Origin: Aerococcaceae bacterium DSM 111022
Lineage (GTDB): Bacteria > Bacillota > Bacilli > Lactobacillales > Aerococcaceae
DNA length: 64,000 nt
Assembly: GCA_015863195.1 (NCBI GenBank)
Contig: JACBXO010000008.1
Location: 1 to 64,000, forward strand
Direction of reading: 5' to 3'
The position numbers and the translations under genes are program-made. This document shows, in pieces, positions 50,182 to 58,864 of this stretch. Position 1 is the stretch's first letter, and every line of letters begins with the position of its first letter. The notes under the pieces are model-generated. The model had not been told where the DNA came from, did not search any database, and saw only the letters and a program-made list of their open reading frames with translations.

Positions 50182-52119
50182 ATGAGGATAGACCATAATG
50201 ATATTTATTTATTAACTATTCTTGGAGAGGCTCCTGAAACGACAACAAATGAATTGGCTCAAAAGATGAATGTCTCAGCTAAAACTGTTCAGAGACAGTT
50301 AACGAAACTGCAAGAAATTATTGAACAGTTAGAAATGGGCATCCAATTAACGATTAATCCGAGTAAAGGGATTCAATTAGAAGGAGATTATAATCAACTA
50401 CCACTTTTGATTCAAAGGATGAAACAATTAGCCGTTAATGAAGAGCAAGACCGCTTACTATATATCGTGAGTGTTCTATTAAATTCAACCGAAGCAGTCA
50501 CTCTTCAAACTTTTGCGGATGACATGTACATTGCCCGGTCAACGGTTGAAAAAGCGGTTCATGATGCGCGTAACTTTTTAAGTGACTTTGATGTTGAAAT
50601 TGAAGGTACACGCAAAGGCTTGGTCATCAATGCCAATGAATCTATAAAGCGAAAAATCTTATCGGAATTAATCCGTGAATATTGGCATGGGATTGTGGTG
50701 AATATTGATGGTAGTCAAGAAGGGCTCATCGATATTTCACTGAATAGTCAATTGATGCCAGCCATTGAAGTGTCAATATTGAATGAAGTACAACACCTCG
50801 TTTATCAGTTTATGAAAGATAATGGCTTAAGCTTTAATGAAGATCAATATCAATCTTTAGTCATTTATATATCTGTGATGATTGACCGAATTCGAAAGCA
50901 TCATTATATAGATGAGGTTGAGGTAAAAACAGAAGTGCCGATGATAGATTTAACCAGTCAATTGATTCAGCAATTGAAAAACACTTTTACGATGGAAATC
51001 CCTGTTTTTGAAAGACAGTATATTGCTACTTATATAGAAGGAATTATTATAAATAGTCATAAAGGTAATGGCATTAATGCGGTTGTCAATACAAAATATA
51101 GCAATCAGATACTAAGTCTTTTAGAAACATTTTTTGAGTATTTAGAACCTGATCAAACGTTACTCGATAATTTAACACTCCACTTGAATGCGAGTATCAA
51201 ACGACTGGAAAGTGGCATCAGAATTAGAAATCCGCACCGTGATCGAATCATTAAAGACTATTCGACCGCTTTTAATTTGGCAGTCGAACTCGGTGTCGAA
51301 TTATCGGCTAAATTTAATTTAGCCTTTAATATTGATGAAATTTCTTATATGGCGATTCATATTCAATCTTTTTTTGAAAGGCAAGAACAAACTAAAATTG
51401 ATGTCATTTTAGTTTGTGCAAGTGGTTTTGGGACGGTTAAATTATTGGAACAACGGATTATTCAACAATTCGGGGATGTTTTAAATATTACGGACGTTAT
51501 TGGTATTGCTCAATTAAATGAGATTAACAAAAATCAGCGATTAGTAATCAGTACAATTCCTATCGAAACAACATTGAATAATGTAATTACAGTAAGTCCA
51601 TTATTAACAGAGACAGATATCCGACATATCCGCGATCATATTAAGCATCGATTGAAGAATGTGACGAACAGCGCTTTTAAATTGATGAATCACCACTTGA
51701 TATTTCACTCAACAGGAAAAAATGAGAACTGGATGTCGGTAATTGAATCCATTACAAGTCAATTAATATTTCGAGGTTATGCTGATGTGGGGTTATTAGA
51801 AAGTGCGGTCAAGAGAGAGCGTATGGCTTCAACGGCATTAGGCAAATTTTCAATGCCACATGGCGAAGTAAAGTATATTAATAAATCTGTCATCAGTGTA
51901 TATGTTAATCCTAATGGAATCCAATGGGGCAAAAATCGTGTGAATGCAGTGTTCTTTTTTGCCTTGAATCCGAATGAAGAAAAAGAATTAAATTTGATCT
52001 ATAAAGATTTTAATAATCTGATTTCAAACGAAGAATGGTTAGAAAAGTTAATCGGTATGAAAGACCGAGAAGCGTTGCAAAGTTTTCTATTAAATGAAAG
52101 GATGGATAAAGATGAGTAA
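50182..52119 (+). CDS. PRD-domain transcriptional regulator with EIIB and EIIA domains
   Basis: PTS-controlled activator of the fructose-type PTS gene it overlaps. N-terminal HTH (TTNELAQKMNVSAKTVQRQLTKL, residues about 18-40) and a second HTH near 100-125, PRD domains about 180-400, EIIB-like domain with VILVCASGFGTVKLLEQRI (Cys near 412) and EIIA domain with GKFSMPHGEVKYI (His near 560). 645 residues. ATG behind GAAAGGGAG. The stop codon lies eight bases inside the next gene. Confidence 0.9.
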   Translation: MRIDHNDIYLLTILGEAPETTTNELAQKMNVSAKTVQRQLTKLQEIIEQLEMGIQLTINPSKGIQLEGDYNQLPLLIQRMKQLAVNEEQDRLLYIVSVLLNSTEAVTLQTFADDMYIARSTVEKAVHDARNFLSDFDVEIEGTRKGLVINANESIKRKILSELIREYWHGIVVNIDGSQEGLIDISLNSQLMPAIEVSILNEVQHLVYQFMKDNGLSFNEDQYQSLVIYISVMIDRIRKHHYIDEVEVKTEVPMIDLTSQLIQQLKNTFTMEIPVFERQYIATYIEGIIINSHKGNGINAVVNTKYSNQILSLLETFFEYLEPDQTLLDNLTLHLNASIKRLESGIRIRNPHRDRIIKDYSTAFNLAVELGVELSAKFNLAFNIDEISYMAIHIQSFFERQEQTKIDVILVCASGFGTVKLLEQRIIQQFGDVLNITDVIGIAQLNEINKNQRLVISTIPIETTLNNVITVSPLLTETDIRHIRDHIKHRLKNVTNSAFKLMNHHLIFHSTGKNENWMSVIESITSQLIFRGYADVGLLESAVKRERMASTALGKFSMPHGEVKYINKSVISVYVNPNGIQWGKNRVNAVFFFALNPNEEKELNLIYKDFNNLISNEEWLEKLIGMKDREALQSFLLNERMDKDE

Positions 52120-54070
52120 AAAAGTTATAGCGATAACAGCCTGTCCAGTAGGTGTCGCTCATACCTATATGGCAGCTGAAAACTTAGAGCGAATGGGAGA
52201 AGAAATGGGGATCGACATCAAAGTCGAAACACATGGTTCAATCGGAATTGAAAATCCTCTCACTCAAAAAGATATTGATGAGGCAGAAGGTTTAATCATT
52301 GCTTCAGATAAAGATATTGATAAGGCACGTTTTGCAGGGAAGCGAATTATTGAAGTACCTGTACGTGAAGGAATTGACAGACCACAAAACCTTATCCAAG
52401 ATATTTTAGACGGGAAAGGGAAGGTATCTAGTCAAGGCGCTACTTCTAAATCTGAAAACTCTTCCGATGATAATCAAAATTCAATCTACCGTGCGTTAAT
52501 GAACGGTGTTTCATACATGGTACCCTTTGTTGTTACAGGTGGTTTACTAATCGCGGTTGCTTTATCGCTTGGAGGAATTCCTACTGAAGCTGGGTTTATG
52601 ATTCCAGAAGGATCGTTCTGGGCAAATGTGAATGCCATTGGTGGCGCTGCAATGGGATATATGGTGCCGATTTTAGCCGGATATATCGCATATGCGATTG
52701 CGGATAGACCAGGACTTGTTCCAGGTATGGTTGGTGGTATGATTGCGGCGAATGGATCGTTTTATGGTTCGGAAGCGAATACTGGTTTCATTGGGGGGAT
52801 CATTGCCGGTTTCCTAGCAGGTTATGTTGCTTTAGCGATTAAGAAAATACCAGTGCCTAAAGCATTGAATTCAGTTATGCCGATTATTATTATTCCAGTG
52901 TTTGCTTCACTAATTGTAGGACTTTTATTTATTTACTTAATTGGACAACCTGTTGCCTCACTGTTTACAACAATGACAGAGTGGTTAGCCGGTATGCAAG
53001 GGGCCAACTCAGTTATTCTAGCCACAATCATCGGAGCGATGATCGCGGTTGATATGGGTGGACCTTTTAATAAAACGGCCTTTCTATTCGGTTCGGGACT
53101 TATCGCTGAAGGCGTGTTTAACGTGATGGGAGCAGTCGCGGTTGCGGTGTCTGTGCCACCAATCGCTTTAGGAATTGCGTCTCATTTATTTAAAAATAAA
53201 TTTAGTGAAGCAGACCGTCAAGCGGGTACTGCTGCTGTTGTGATGGGATTCTTTGGAATTACTGAAGGGGCGATTCCTTTCGCTGCCAAAAATCCAGCAC
53301 GAATTATCCCAGCTATTGTTGGTGGATCTATCGTTGGTTCGGTTACCGGGATGTTAACCGGCGTAGGTGGTCATGTAGCTCACGGTGGCCCAATTGTGGC
53401 GCTTCTTGGAGCGATTGATAATGTGTTATTCTACTTCCTAGCGCTACTTGTTGGTGTTATTGTAACGATTGTTTTAATTGGTGTATTAGTACCTAGCTTA
53501 GAACCAGAAGTTGCTGCAGCAGATAATGAAGCGTTAACAGATGACAATGAAGTTGAAAACCAAGCGCCTGTAGCGGTTGCTGAAACATCAGAAGAACCTG
53601 CAGAAGCAGACGAAGTGGCTTTAATCGATTTAATGGATGAAGACTTAATCATTATGGATGTCGAAGCTTCAGAAAAACAACAAGCATTCAATGAATTTAT
53701 TAACTTATCAGCTTTAGATTACCGCTTATCTGATAAAGAAACTGTTTTACAAGCAGTACTAAAACGTGAATCTGAAGGGTCAACCGGTATGGGTGAAGGG
53801 ATTGCAATTCCACATGCCAAATCAGACAGCATCATTGCGCCGACAGTAGTATTCGGTCGTTCAGAATCAGGTATCCAGTGGGATAGTCTAGACGGCCAAC
53901 CTGTCAATGTCGCATTCCTAATCTTAGTGCCTGAACGCCACAAAGGTGACATGCATCTGAAAATCCTTCAAATCTTAGCGCGTAAATTAATGGACCCAGA
54001 ATTTAAAGCCAGTCTATTAAACGCCAAAACAAGAGACGAAGTTTATAACATTCTAAAAGAAGTAAAATAA
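52112..54070 (+). CDS. PTS fructose-type EIIBCA fusion
   Basis: Complete enzyme II importing and phosphorylating a fructose-like sugar. Order B-C-A: EIIB residues 1-100 with ITACPVGVAHTYMAAE (Cys 11), membrane EIIC about 125-465 (PFVVTGGLLIAVALSLGG, VDMGGPFNKTAF, GFFGITEGAIPFAAKNP), an acidic Glu/Asp/Ala-rich linker about 470-510, and EIIA to the end with GMGEGIAIPHAKSDS (His). About 652 residues. This B-C-A order is less usual than A-B-C for Gram-positive FruA but is found in some. ATG 52112 behind AAAGGATGG, overlapping the regulator stop. No fruK is adjacent; the ManA and ROK genes nearby could use its product. Confidence 0.92.
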   Translation: MSKKVIAITACPVGVAHTYMAAENLERMGEEMGIDIKVETHGSIGIENPLTQKDIDEAEGLIIASDKDIDKARFAGKRIIEVPVREGIDRPQNLIQDILDGKGKVSSQGATSKSENSSDDNQNSIYRALMNGVSYMVPFVVTGGLLIAVALSLGGIPTEAGFMIPEGSFWANVNAIGGAAMGYMVPILAGYIAYAIADRPGLVPGMVGGMIAANGSFYGSEANTGFIGGIIAGFLAGYVALAIKKIPVPKALNSVMPIIIIPVFASLIVGLLFIYLIGQPVASLFTTMTEWLAGMQGANSVILATIIGAMIAVDMGGPFNKTAFLFGSGLIAEGVFNVMGAVAVAVSVPPIALGIASHLFKNKFSEADRQAGTAAVVMGFFGITEGAIPFAAKNPARIIPAIVGGSIVGSVTGMLTGVGGHVAHGGPIVALLGAIDNVLFYFLALLVGVIVTIVLIGVLVPSLEPEVAAADNEALTDDNEVENQAPVAVAETSEEPAEADEVALIDLMDEDLIIMDVEASEKQQAFNEFINLSALDYRLSDKETVLQAVLKRESEGSTGMGEGIAIPHAKSDSIIAPTVVFGRSESGIQWDSLDGQPVNVAFLILVPERHKGDMHLKILQILARKLMDPEFKASLLNAKTRDEVYNILKEVK

Positions 54071-54082
54071 TTATTACTAACA

Positions 54083-54117
54083 AGAGATCAAGTAGCTATT
54101 ACTTGGTCTCTTTTTTT
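54083..54117 (+). terminator. Rho-independent terminator
   Basis: AGAGATCAAGTA pairs with TACTTGGTCTCT, followed by seven T. Ends the fructose-type PTS transcript. Confidence 0.9.
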
Positions 54118-54194
54118 GAGGACTATTTGGAAAGTATGGCAGTTGACTTTGTGAGTTATAGGAATTGAAGGAAAGTTCAGAAGGGAACGGAGAG

Positions 54195-54345
54195 AACGTT
54201 CACTATTTACTTCGTTTGAGTGAAGTTTTTGATGATGGAATTGGAAACATTCACTATTTTTTGGGTTAGAGTGAAAGTTTCGATTTCAAAACCAGAAACA
54301 TTCACTATTTAAGGTGGAAATTTTGGAAGTGACACGATTCGTGCT
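54195..54345. repeat. Tandem array, 51-bp unit, 3 copies
   Basis: AACRTTCACTATTT occurs at 54195, 54246 and 54297, exactly 51 bases apart. Each of the first two units has an inverted repeat, TTCACT and AGTGAA, 14 bases apart. Sequence is unrelated to the other arrays of similar period. Confidence 0.82.
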
Positions 54346-54527
54346 ACTAATAAAGCTGAATAAGCAACTATCTACTAGACTCACCGTCTTATAACAACTG
54401 TTTTATCTAGACAGCTGTCTTCTAGAAGCTAATCGAACTGGACATTATATAGAAAGAACACGCAATTTTAAGCAAACCAATCAATCAATCATTCTAAAAC
54501 CAATAACAAACCTTGGAATTTAATCCG

Positions 54528-54628
54528 TTCAATTTCTTCAGAAATTGACTTCCGCCTTATTAGAATGAATCTTTTCGCCTGAGCGAAAAGCGACATCATA
54601 ACAAGTGGTAGAGTCGCTAAGGCGACTC
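54528..54628. repeat. Three-hairpin cassette, reversed order C-B-A (variant B)
   Basis: C at 54528-54549 (TTCAATTTC/GAAATTGAC, one mismatch), B at 54571-54590 in variant form (CTTTTCGC/GCGAAAAG, both arms changed together), A at 54611-54628 (GAGTCGC/GCGACTC). The paired change in B keeps the stem, which suggests the structure matters. Confidence 0.8.
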
Positions 54629-54690
54629 TGATTGAAGGACATTGTTTGCGAGAGATTTTAGGAGCGTTGAGGGAGTTAGAGGACAGTGGA

Positions 54691-54842
54691 TTTTCTTAAC
54701 GACCGCGAATATCCTGAGTTAAGAAAACTTTTGCCTTAATATTTTCTTAACTAACAGCGACTCACTGAGTTGAGAAAATTTAAGCCTCGAAATTTTCTTA
54801 ACTGATAAGGTTTCAGCAAGTTAAGAAAACAATTCCGAGCCA
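54691..54842. repeat. Tandem array, 50-51-bp unit, 3 copies with TTTTCTTAAC/GTTAAGAAAA hairpins
   Basis: ATTTTCTTAAC begins units at 54691, 54742 and 54792. Each unit has a second arm, GTTAAGAAAA or GTTGAGAAAA, about 17 bases later. The interior between arms is variable (GACCGCGAATATCC, TAACAGCGACTCAC, TGATAAGGTTTCAG), so the arms are kept while the loop drifts. Confidence 0.85.
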
Positions 54843-54902
54843 GAACTAGTTTAAAGACCTGAAATCCAATTGGAGTTTTCAGTATTTTGTTGATTGAAGC
54901 CA

Positions 54903-54935
54903 CTACTGAAAAATATTTTCGATTATTTTTCAGTA
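54903..54935. repeat. Inverted repeat
   Basis: TACTGAAAAATA and TATTTTTCAGTA arms around nine bases. A further CTGAAA/TTTCAG pair lies just upstream (54858-54885). Function unknown. Confidence 0.6.
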
Positions 54936-54991
54936 ATCTCAACATTCCCCTTCGTAATGAAAACTTCCCACTCACCCACAATACCCAACAC

Positions 54992-55022
54992 AAAAAAACG
55001 AACAGCCCTCAAGCTGCTCGTC
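54992..55022 (-). terminator. Terminator of the lysis genes, overlapping the endolysin stop
   Basis: On the minus strand GACGAGCAGC pairs with GGCTGTTCGT around TTGAG, followed by TTTTTTTG. The stem includes the last codons and stop of the endolysin gene. Confidence 0.85.
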
Positions 55023-56511
55023 CCACTATATCCGCATTCACACTCATAATACCTTTATATCTCGCAACCATCCCATTCAAATAATCGGGATAACCAATTG
55101 CTGCATAATCAAACTTAGCGCCACCTACCCTGAACAGTCCTTTAACAAACTCTGTTAACGTCTTTTTACCACTCACTTTATAAGTATGGTTAGGGCGCAA
55201 GAGATAAATCCAATCCCGTAAGAAATCTTTCACTGATTGATAATGAATATAATTGCCACCTTCATTAGAAGGGCGGGCGGAACCTTTAAACTTAACAACA
55301 TCAGGATGCCCCTTATAAGTCTCACTCCAAGTTATACCAGCCCAGTTGTTATCTGTTTTAGCGACACGACTTGAACCCCATAAACCTTCATAGTCCAACA
55401 TCGTAATCAGAAACATCGGCTCAATATCATACAGCTTAGCTTCTTCATGAATAAACCCAACTAAGTCACCAGAAATAGAACGACTTTGATAATGCAACCC
55501 CTGATATTTCTTGCCAACCGGCAACGACACAACTTCCAAAGCACGATCAGCTGAGGCCGATTCAACACCCATCAGTCGATTCACTTCCTTTTGCACCGCA
55601 ACAGCATCATGCCCAGCAGACTTCAACCGTTCCACACGGTCAGCACCCATTCCCCATTTCCCCGCAACCACCTCACGGGCAATCTCAGTAACACTCGCTC
55701 TAATCGGTTCCGCCTCTAACATTAACCGATTCACTTCACGCTGTACCTCAGCTGGGTCATGTCCGGCCGCCATCAATAATTTCAATCTCTGTCCACCATT
55801 ATCCCACTTGCCCGCAATCACTTCACGTGCAATTTCAGTGACTGTTGAAGTGTGAATCGGTGTTTGTTTATCGTTAGACTTAGATAACGTCACCCTCTTA
55901 TTCACTTCCTCCTGCACAGCATCCGGATCATACCCAGCATCCCGCAACCGGCGCACTCGCTCACTACCATTCCCATACTCACCACGCATCACCGCGTCCA
56001 CAACAGAAGCGGGGACCACAAGACGTACAGCATTACCATCAGCACTCTCCGCCAAATACCTCGGTCTCGCATACCCCGAAATACTCGTTGCTAAATAGTG
56101 GAAGATATTTTTCTCCACCCGGCGATTCGAATTCCCCTCAATCGTTGTCACATAACCATCCGCAGACACCGACTCCACAAACCCAACATGGTCGGACCAA
56201 GCATTCTGATTCCAATCCCAGAAAATCAAATCCCCTGGTTGAGGCAACTCACGGCCAATCCAAATTCCCATATCTTGACACAATAAAATCTGACGCTGAA
56301 CTCCGCACTCACGAGGAATTAAACCAGCTATTCCTAATTTATCCCCAACCACAGTTACAAACGCCGCGCACCAGTCATCCTCCACCTTCAAAGGATAGCC
56401 AACCGGCAAGGGCGACACGCGGTTATAGTCCGCCACTAATGCACGGTGACGAGCATCATATTGATTCACACCCAAATACCCATCCGCAATCTTAAGCAAT
56501 TCCTGCGCCAT
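55009..56511 (-). CDS. Modular endolysin: CHAP, three CW_7-like repeats, glucosaminidase
   Basis: Phage-type peptidoglycan hydrolase of about 500 residues with two catalytic ends. N-terminal CHAP domain (residues 1-155: DDWCAAFVTVVGDKLGIAG with the Cys, and DHVGFVESVSADGYVTTIEGN with the His). Middle: three repeats of about 38-45 residues sharing GEYGNGSERVRRLRDAGYDP-, GKWDNGGQRLKLLMAAGHDP- and GKWGMGADRVERLKSAGHDA-type sequence, the Cpl-7 cell-wall-binding fold (residues about 180-325). C-terminus: N-acetylglucosaminidase domain (LYDIEPMFLITMLDYEGLWG, NNWAGITW). No signal peptide, so it needs the holin. The ATG at 56511, seven bases behind GGGGGTGG, is preferred to 56526; it overlaps the holin gene by 20 bases. 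Confidence 0.9.
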   Translation of the reverse strand: MAQELLKIADGYLGVNQYDARHRALVADYNRVSPLPVGYPLKVEDDWCAAFVTVVGDKLGIAGLIPRECGVQRQILLCQDMGIWIGRELPQPGDLIFWDWNQNAWSDHVGFVESVSADGYVTTIEGNSNRRVEKNIFHYLATSISGYARPRYLAESADGNAVRLVVPASVVDAVMRGEYGNGSERVRRLRDAGYDPDAVQEEVNKRVTLSKSNDKQTPIHTSTVTEIAREVIAGKWDNGGQRLKLLMAAGHDPAEVQREVNRLMLEAEPIRASVTEIAREVVAGKWGMGADRVERLKSAGHDAVAVQKEVNRLMGVESASADRALEVVSLPVGKKYQGLHYQSRSISGDLVGFIHEEAKLYDIEPMFLITMLDYEGLWGSSRVAKTDNNWAGITWSETYKGHPDVVKFKGSARPSNEGGNYIHYQSVKDFLRDWIYLLRPNHTYKVSGKKTLTEFVKGLFRVGGAKFDYAAIGYPDYLNGMVARYKGIMSVNADIVGRAA

Positions 56512-56719
56512 GTGAGCCACCCCCATTACGGTAATTGATATTAGAAATTTGTAAAACAGTCCCTAAAAACACCGCCACCAAGTTAATCACCGACACAAAT
56601 TGTTCCGTGCCGCCCAACTGGTAAATATCTCCAATTCCCGCCACAAAAACCGCAAAGGCCGGCAGGAAAATCAACACAAACCATTTCAACCGATCATACA
56701 AAGTATTTGATAAATGCAT
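56492..56719 (-). CDS. Phage holin, phi LC3-like
   Basis: 75-residue membrane protein with two hydrophobic helices (WFVLIFLPAFAVFVAGIGDIY, residues about 13-33, and FVSVINLVAVFLGTVLQIS near 41-59) and a short polar tail. The RLKWFVLIFLPA start and NYRNGG tail are typical of the phi LC3 holin family, which opens the membrane for endolysin. Start ATG behind TAGGAGGAG. Overlaps the endolysin gene, the normal arrangement of a lysis module. Confidence 0.9.
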   Translation of the reverse strand: MHLSNTLYDRLKWFVLIFLPAFAVFVAGIGDIYQLGGTEQFVSVINLVAVFLGTVLQISNINYRNGGGSHGAGIA

Positions 56720-56727
56720 AGCTCCTC

Positions 56728-57003
56728 CTAGTAAATTGAACTATTCGCCAATTCCAAAACTTCTTTCAACGTCCCCTTAATATCCTCCAGTGCCAAGTCA
56801 ATCCGTGACAAGTGACGCTCGTGTTTGGCGGTCTGTTCCTCCAATTCACGGCGAATCACTTTGTTTTCCTCGGACTCTTCGTACACCATATCAATCCGTT
56901 GAATTAAATCTCCAATCGTTGTAATCAAGCTGACTGTTTTAGACATCGTGGCGTAAATCGCCATAATCGCTGACGCAATCGCACCCACTTCAAGTATCGG
57001 CAT
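56728..57003 (-). CDS. Small protein with hydrophobic N-terminus and coiled coil, 91 aa
   Basis: I do not recognise a named family. Residues 3-35 are mildly hydrophobic (VGAIASAIMAIYATMSKTV), then a heptad-like charged helix (EESEENKVIRRELEEQTAKHERHLSRIDLALEDIKGTLKEV, given to 20 residues as EESEENKVIRRELEEQTAKH) runs to the end. That is the mirror image of XhlA/hemolysin-type holin partners, which have the coil first. ATG behind AAAGGAG. Eight bases separate it from the holin, so a role in lysis, such as holin control or anchoring, is plausible. Confidence 0.7.
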   Translation of the reverse strand: MPILEVGAIASAIMAIYATMSKTVSLITTIGDLIQRIDMVYEESEENKVIRRELEEQTAKHERHLSRIDLALEDIKGTLKEVLELANSSIY

Positions 57004-57040
57004 ATTTATTCACTCCTTTTATTGTTGTAATATCTCACTC

Positions 57041-57076
57041 TAAAAAAACAACCCTCAGAAAACAAATTCTGAGGGC
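57041..57076 (-). terminator. Terminator between DUF2922 and the lysis genes
   Basis: On the minus strand CCCTCAGAA pairs with TTCTGAGGG around a short loop, followed by TTGTTTTTTT. It separates the sigma/DUF1659/DUF2922 part from the holin part, so lysis genes depend on read-through or a separate promoter. Confidence 0.82.
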
Positions 57077-57099
57077 GAGTTACTAAAAACAAGAGGAGG

Positions 57100-57333
57100 C
57101 TATGCTGCTGGCTGTTCGTAAACTGTCTCTACACTACGAGACACATACTGTGCGCCAACGGCTTCGGCGTAGATGTCTTCACCTTCGTTGCCGATGAACA
57201 CATTTGCTTGGACAATATTGTCTAAAGCAGTTTGCGCTTGAGCTGGCGTTAAGCCTTCCTTAGGCGACTTAACCGTGATTTTACGCGACTTCCCATTAGC
57301 ATCTTTAAATAACAATTCTAAATTTGTAGTCAT
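57100..57333 (-). CDS. DUF2922 family protein
   Basis: 77 residues: LELLFKDANGKSRKITVKSPKEGLTPAQAQTALDNIV (first part LELLFKDANGKSRKITVKSP) then a beta-rich end with GEDIYAEAVGAQYVSR. The pattern of a beta hairpin, a helix after LTPAQ, then Gly-Ala-x-Tyr-Val fits DUF2922, a small family of unknown function found in Firmicutes next to DUF1659 genes. No signal or membrane segment. ATG behind AAGAAAGGGG; 16 bases from the DUF1659 gene, so co-translated. Confidence 0.82.
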   Translation of the reverse strand: MTTNLELLFKDANGKSRKITVKSPKEGLTPAQAQTALDNIVQANVFIGNEGEDIYAEAVGAQYVSRSVETVYEQPAA

Positions 57334-57349
57334 AAATTATACCCCTTTC

Positions 57350-57553
57350 TTAAACAAACACTTGATAGTTTTCAGTAATCGCTACAGTGTCAGACTCTTG
57401 AGCAGACACGGCATCAATCGCATCCTTCACCAAACGAATCTCCTCAACCGTCGCATTCGGCGCCACGTCGCTAAAATTATGCGACACCTTCTTCTCCGTA
57501 AACGGATCCACATACTGGAAACTCACACGCATCTTATTACCAATCTTAGTCAT
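57350..57553 (-). CDS. DUF1659 family protein
   Basis: 67 residues: MRVSFQYVDPFTEKKVSHNF then SDVAPNATVEEIRLVKDAID and a closing VAITENYQVFV. This strand-helix-strand layout with a final Tyr-x-Val matches DUF1659, a companion of DUF2922 of unknown function. The ATG at 57553 lies behind GGGAGGTC; the longer frame to 57664 runs into the sigma gene and has no ribosome site. A GTAGG/CCTAC palindrome lies 30-45 bases before the start (57580-57596). Confidence 0.82.
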   Translation of the reverse strand: MTKIGNKMRVSFQYVDPFTEKKVSHNFSDVAPNATVEEIRLVKDAIDAVSAQESDTVAITENYQVFV

Positions 57554-57642
57554 ATAATGACCTCCCTTAATTTTTTGTAGGATAAGCCCTACACTATTAA
57601 ACAACCATTTAAAACTAAAATGGGAAGCAGGCCCCACAAAGA

Positions 57643-58167
57643 CTATGGTTGAGCCATTATCCAAGACTCGATAAACGACTTTAACTTCTTCTTCCGGTTC
57701 GAAATCGTCCGTCTCGTCACACCAAAACGTTCCGCCATCTCTTTAACAGATAATTCTTCAAAGACAAGGCAGAGGAGTAATTCGTACAGGTCAGAATCGA
57801 GGTGCTCTTTTAAGTCGTGGAGTAACTTCACCAGGGAATAATCAGCTTCGCCAGAAGTCATGGGGATTTGACCGGCGGTGTCTTCAATTTCAGTTAAAGA
57901 CAGCTCTCGCTCGGGGTGCAGAGACCTTAAATATTTTGCTAGGTGCCAACTTAGACCGCGTTTAGCGTAGCTGACAAAGGCGTACCGGTCGTCTGACAGC
58001 GGCTTACCCTCAAATTGATCGTAGAGGGTTAAGAGATGGATGCGCAACTCCTGACAAAAGTCATAATAATAAGCGTGTATGGGGGTAAAACCACGTTTTC
58101 TAACGACGCTGTGAATCAGGGGTTCGAATTGTTGTAAGAGTTGGTGCGTGAATGGGGTACCTTGCAT
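57643..58167 (-). CDS. Sigma-70 family RNA polymerase sigma factor (ComX/ECF-like)
   Basis: 174-residue sigma factor with region 2 (FEPLIHSVVRKRG, then YYYDFCQELRIHLLTLYDQFEG and YAFVSYAKRGLSWHLAKYLR, residues about 13-85) and region 4 HTH (ELSVKEMAERFGVTRRTISNRKKKLKSF near 135-165). No region 1.1 or 3. The layout is that of ComX/SigH-like or ECF sigmas. It sits where tailed phages of Gram-positives keep a late-gene activator, just before small proteins, holin and endolysin, so it probably switches these on. ATG behind TAGGAGG; its target promoter is unknown. Confidence 0.85.
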   Translation of the reverse strand: MQGTPFTHQLLQQFEPLIHSVVRKRGFTPIHAYYYDFCQELRIHLLTLYDQFEGKPLSDDRYAFVSYAKRGLSWHLAKYLRSLHPERELSLTEIEDTAGQIPMTSGEADYSLVKLLHDLKEHLDSDLYELLLCLVFEELSVKEMAERFGVTRRTISNRKKKLKSFIESWIMAQP

Positions 58168-58188
58168 TGAAACCTCCTAGTGTGTGAT

Positions 58189-58836
58189 TTAAGAAATTTT
58201 CGTTGATAGCAGTTCTCCGTATGCTAGATGGCTGTCGAGTAATGTTTGTAAGGTCAATTTCAGTAAATCGTCGGCATTGAGGTCAAAGCAGTAGTCGCAA
58301 AAGTCGATAAAGTAGTCAATCAGCTCGGTGAAATGTGTATTGACGTGACTAATATAGCCCATACGCATCGTGAACAGGCTGAGTGTCATCGAGTCGGGTG
58401 GGAGCTGGATGGCTTGGTAAGGTTGGTTAATCAGGTGCGCATATTGGATGAGTGTGACCAACATACTTGGTGCCAGGTGGTGGATGTCATCCAGTTCAGT
58501 GCATTCTTCCAGCTGATCCATCAGCGCTTTGAATTGGTCTTTGATAGTGATGCGGTCTTCTTTTTCTAAGCCAGAACAAGTGATTGTTTGAATCAGAGTA
58601 AGTAAATGAGCCTGTTCATAACTTTCTGATGAAAGGGTGATTTGGTGTTCATAAACAGCTTCTGTTGATAAATGGAGGATGTCAAAGCTTAGTGTTTCCT
58701 CAAGTTGATTGAGATAAGTGTTCGTATCTTGGTTTGATAAAATAAAGGCAGTCTCAACGAGGGATTTAAGTAATGTTGAATCATTTGCGACATAGTGGTG
58801 GGGATGTTTTAAGTTGCTTGATTTAATTGTATACAT
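58189..58836 (-). CDS. Hypothetical protein, 215 aa, between replication and sigma genes
   Basis: I do not recognise a family. The protein is helix-rich and leucine-rich throughout (NDSTLLKSLVETAFILS, YLNQLEETLSFDILHL, LKLTLQTLLDSHLAYGELL), with no membrane segment or cysteine motif. The ATG at 58836 is preceded by GAAAGGAATCCCT; a longer frame to 58890 overlaps the DnaD gene. The ribosome site sequence is almost the same as that of the DnaD gene (GAAAGGGATTCCTT), hinting at shared translational control. Confidence 0.7.
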   Translation of the reverse strand: MYTIKSSNLKHPHHYVANDSTLLKSLVETAFILSNQDTNTYLNQLEETLSFDILHLSTEAVYEHQITLSSESYEQAHLLTLIQTITCSGLEKEDRITIKDQFKALMDQLEECTELDDIHHLAPSMLVTLIQYAHLINQPYQAIQLPPDSMTLSLFTMRMGYISHVNTHFTELIDYFIDFCDYCFDLNADDLLKLTLQTLLDSHLAYGELLSTKIS

Positions 58837-58864
58837 AGGGATTCCTTTCGCTAGAGAGCTGTTT

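Larger units (their letters stand above)
54118..54991. other. Non-coding stretch between the PTS gene and the lysis cassette
   Basis: About 870 bases with no supportable gene. It contains two different 51-bp arrays (54195-54345, 54691-54842), a reversed hairpin cassette between them (54528-54628) and an inverted repeat (54903-54935). The stretch from 54346 to 54527 shows nothing I recognise. Confidence 0.7.

Noticed and set aside
54992-55022. Prophage attachment site at the end of the lysis cassette
   Set aside because: No matching direct repeat was noticed near 60.2 kb and there is no integrase; the sequence is explained as a terminator.
57554-57664. N-terminal extension of the DUF1659 protein
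   Set aside because: It overlaps the sigma gene, has no ribosome site, and the ATG at 57553 has GGGAGG at ideal spacing.
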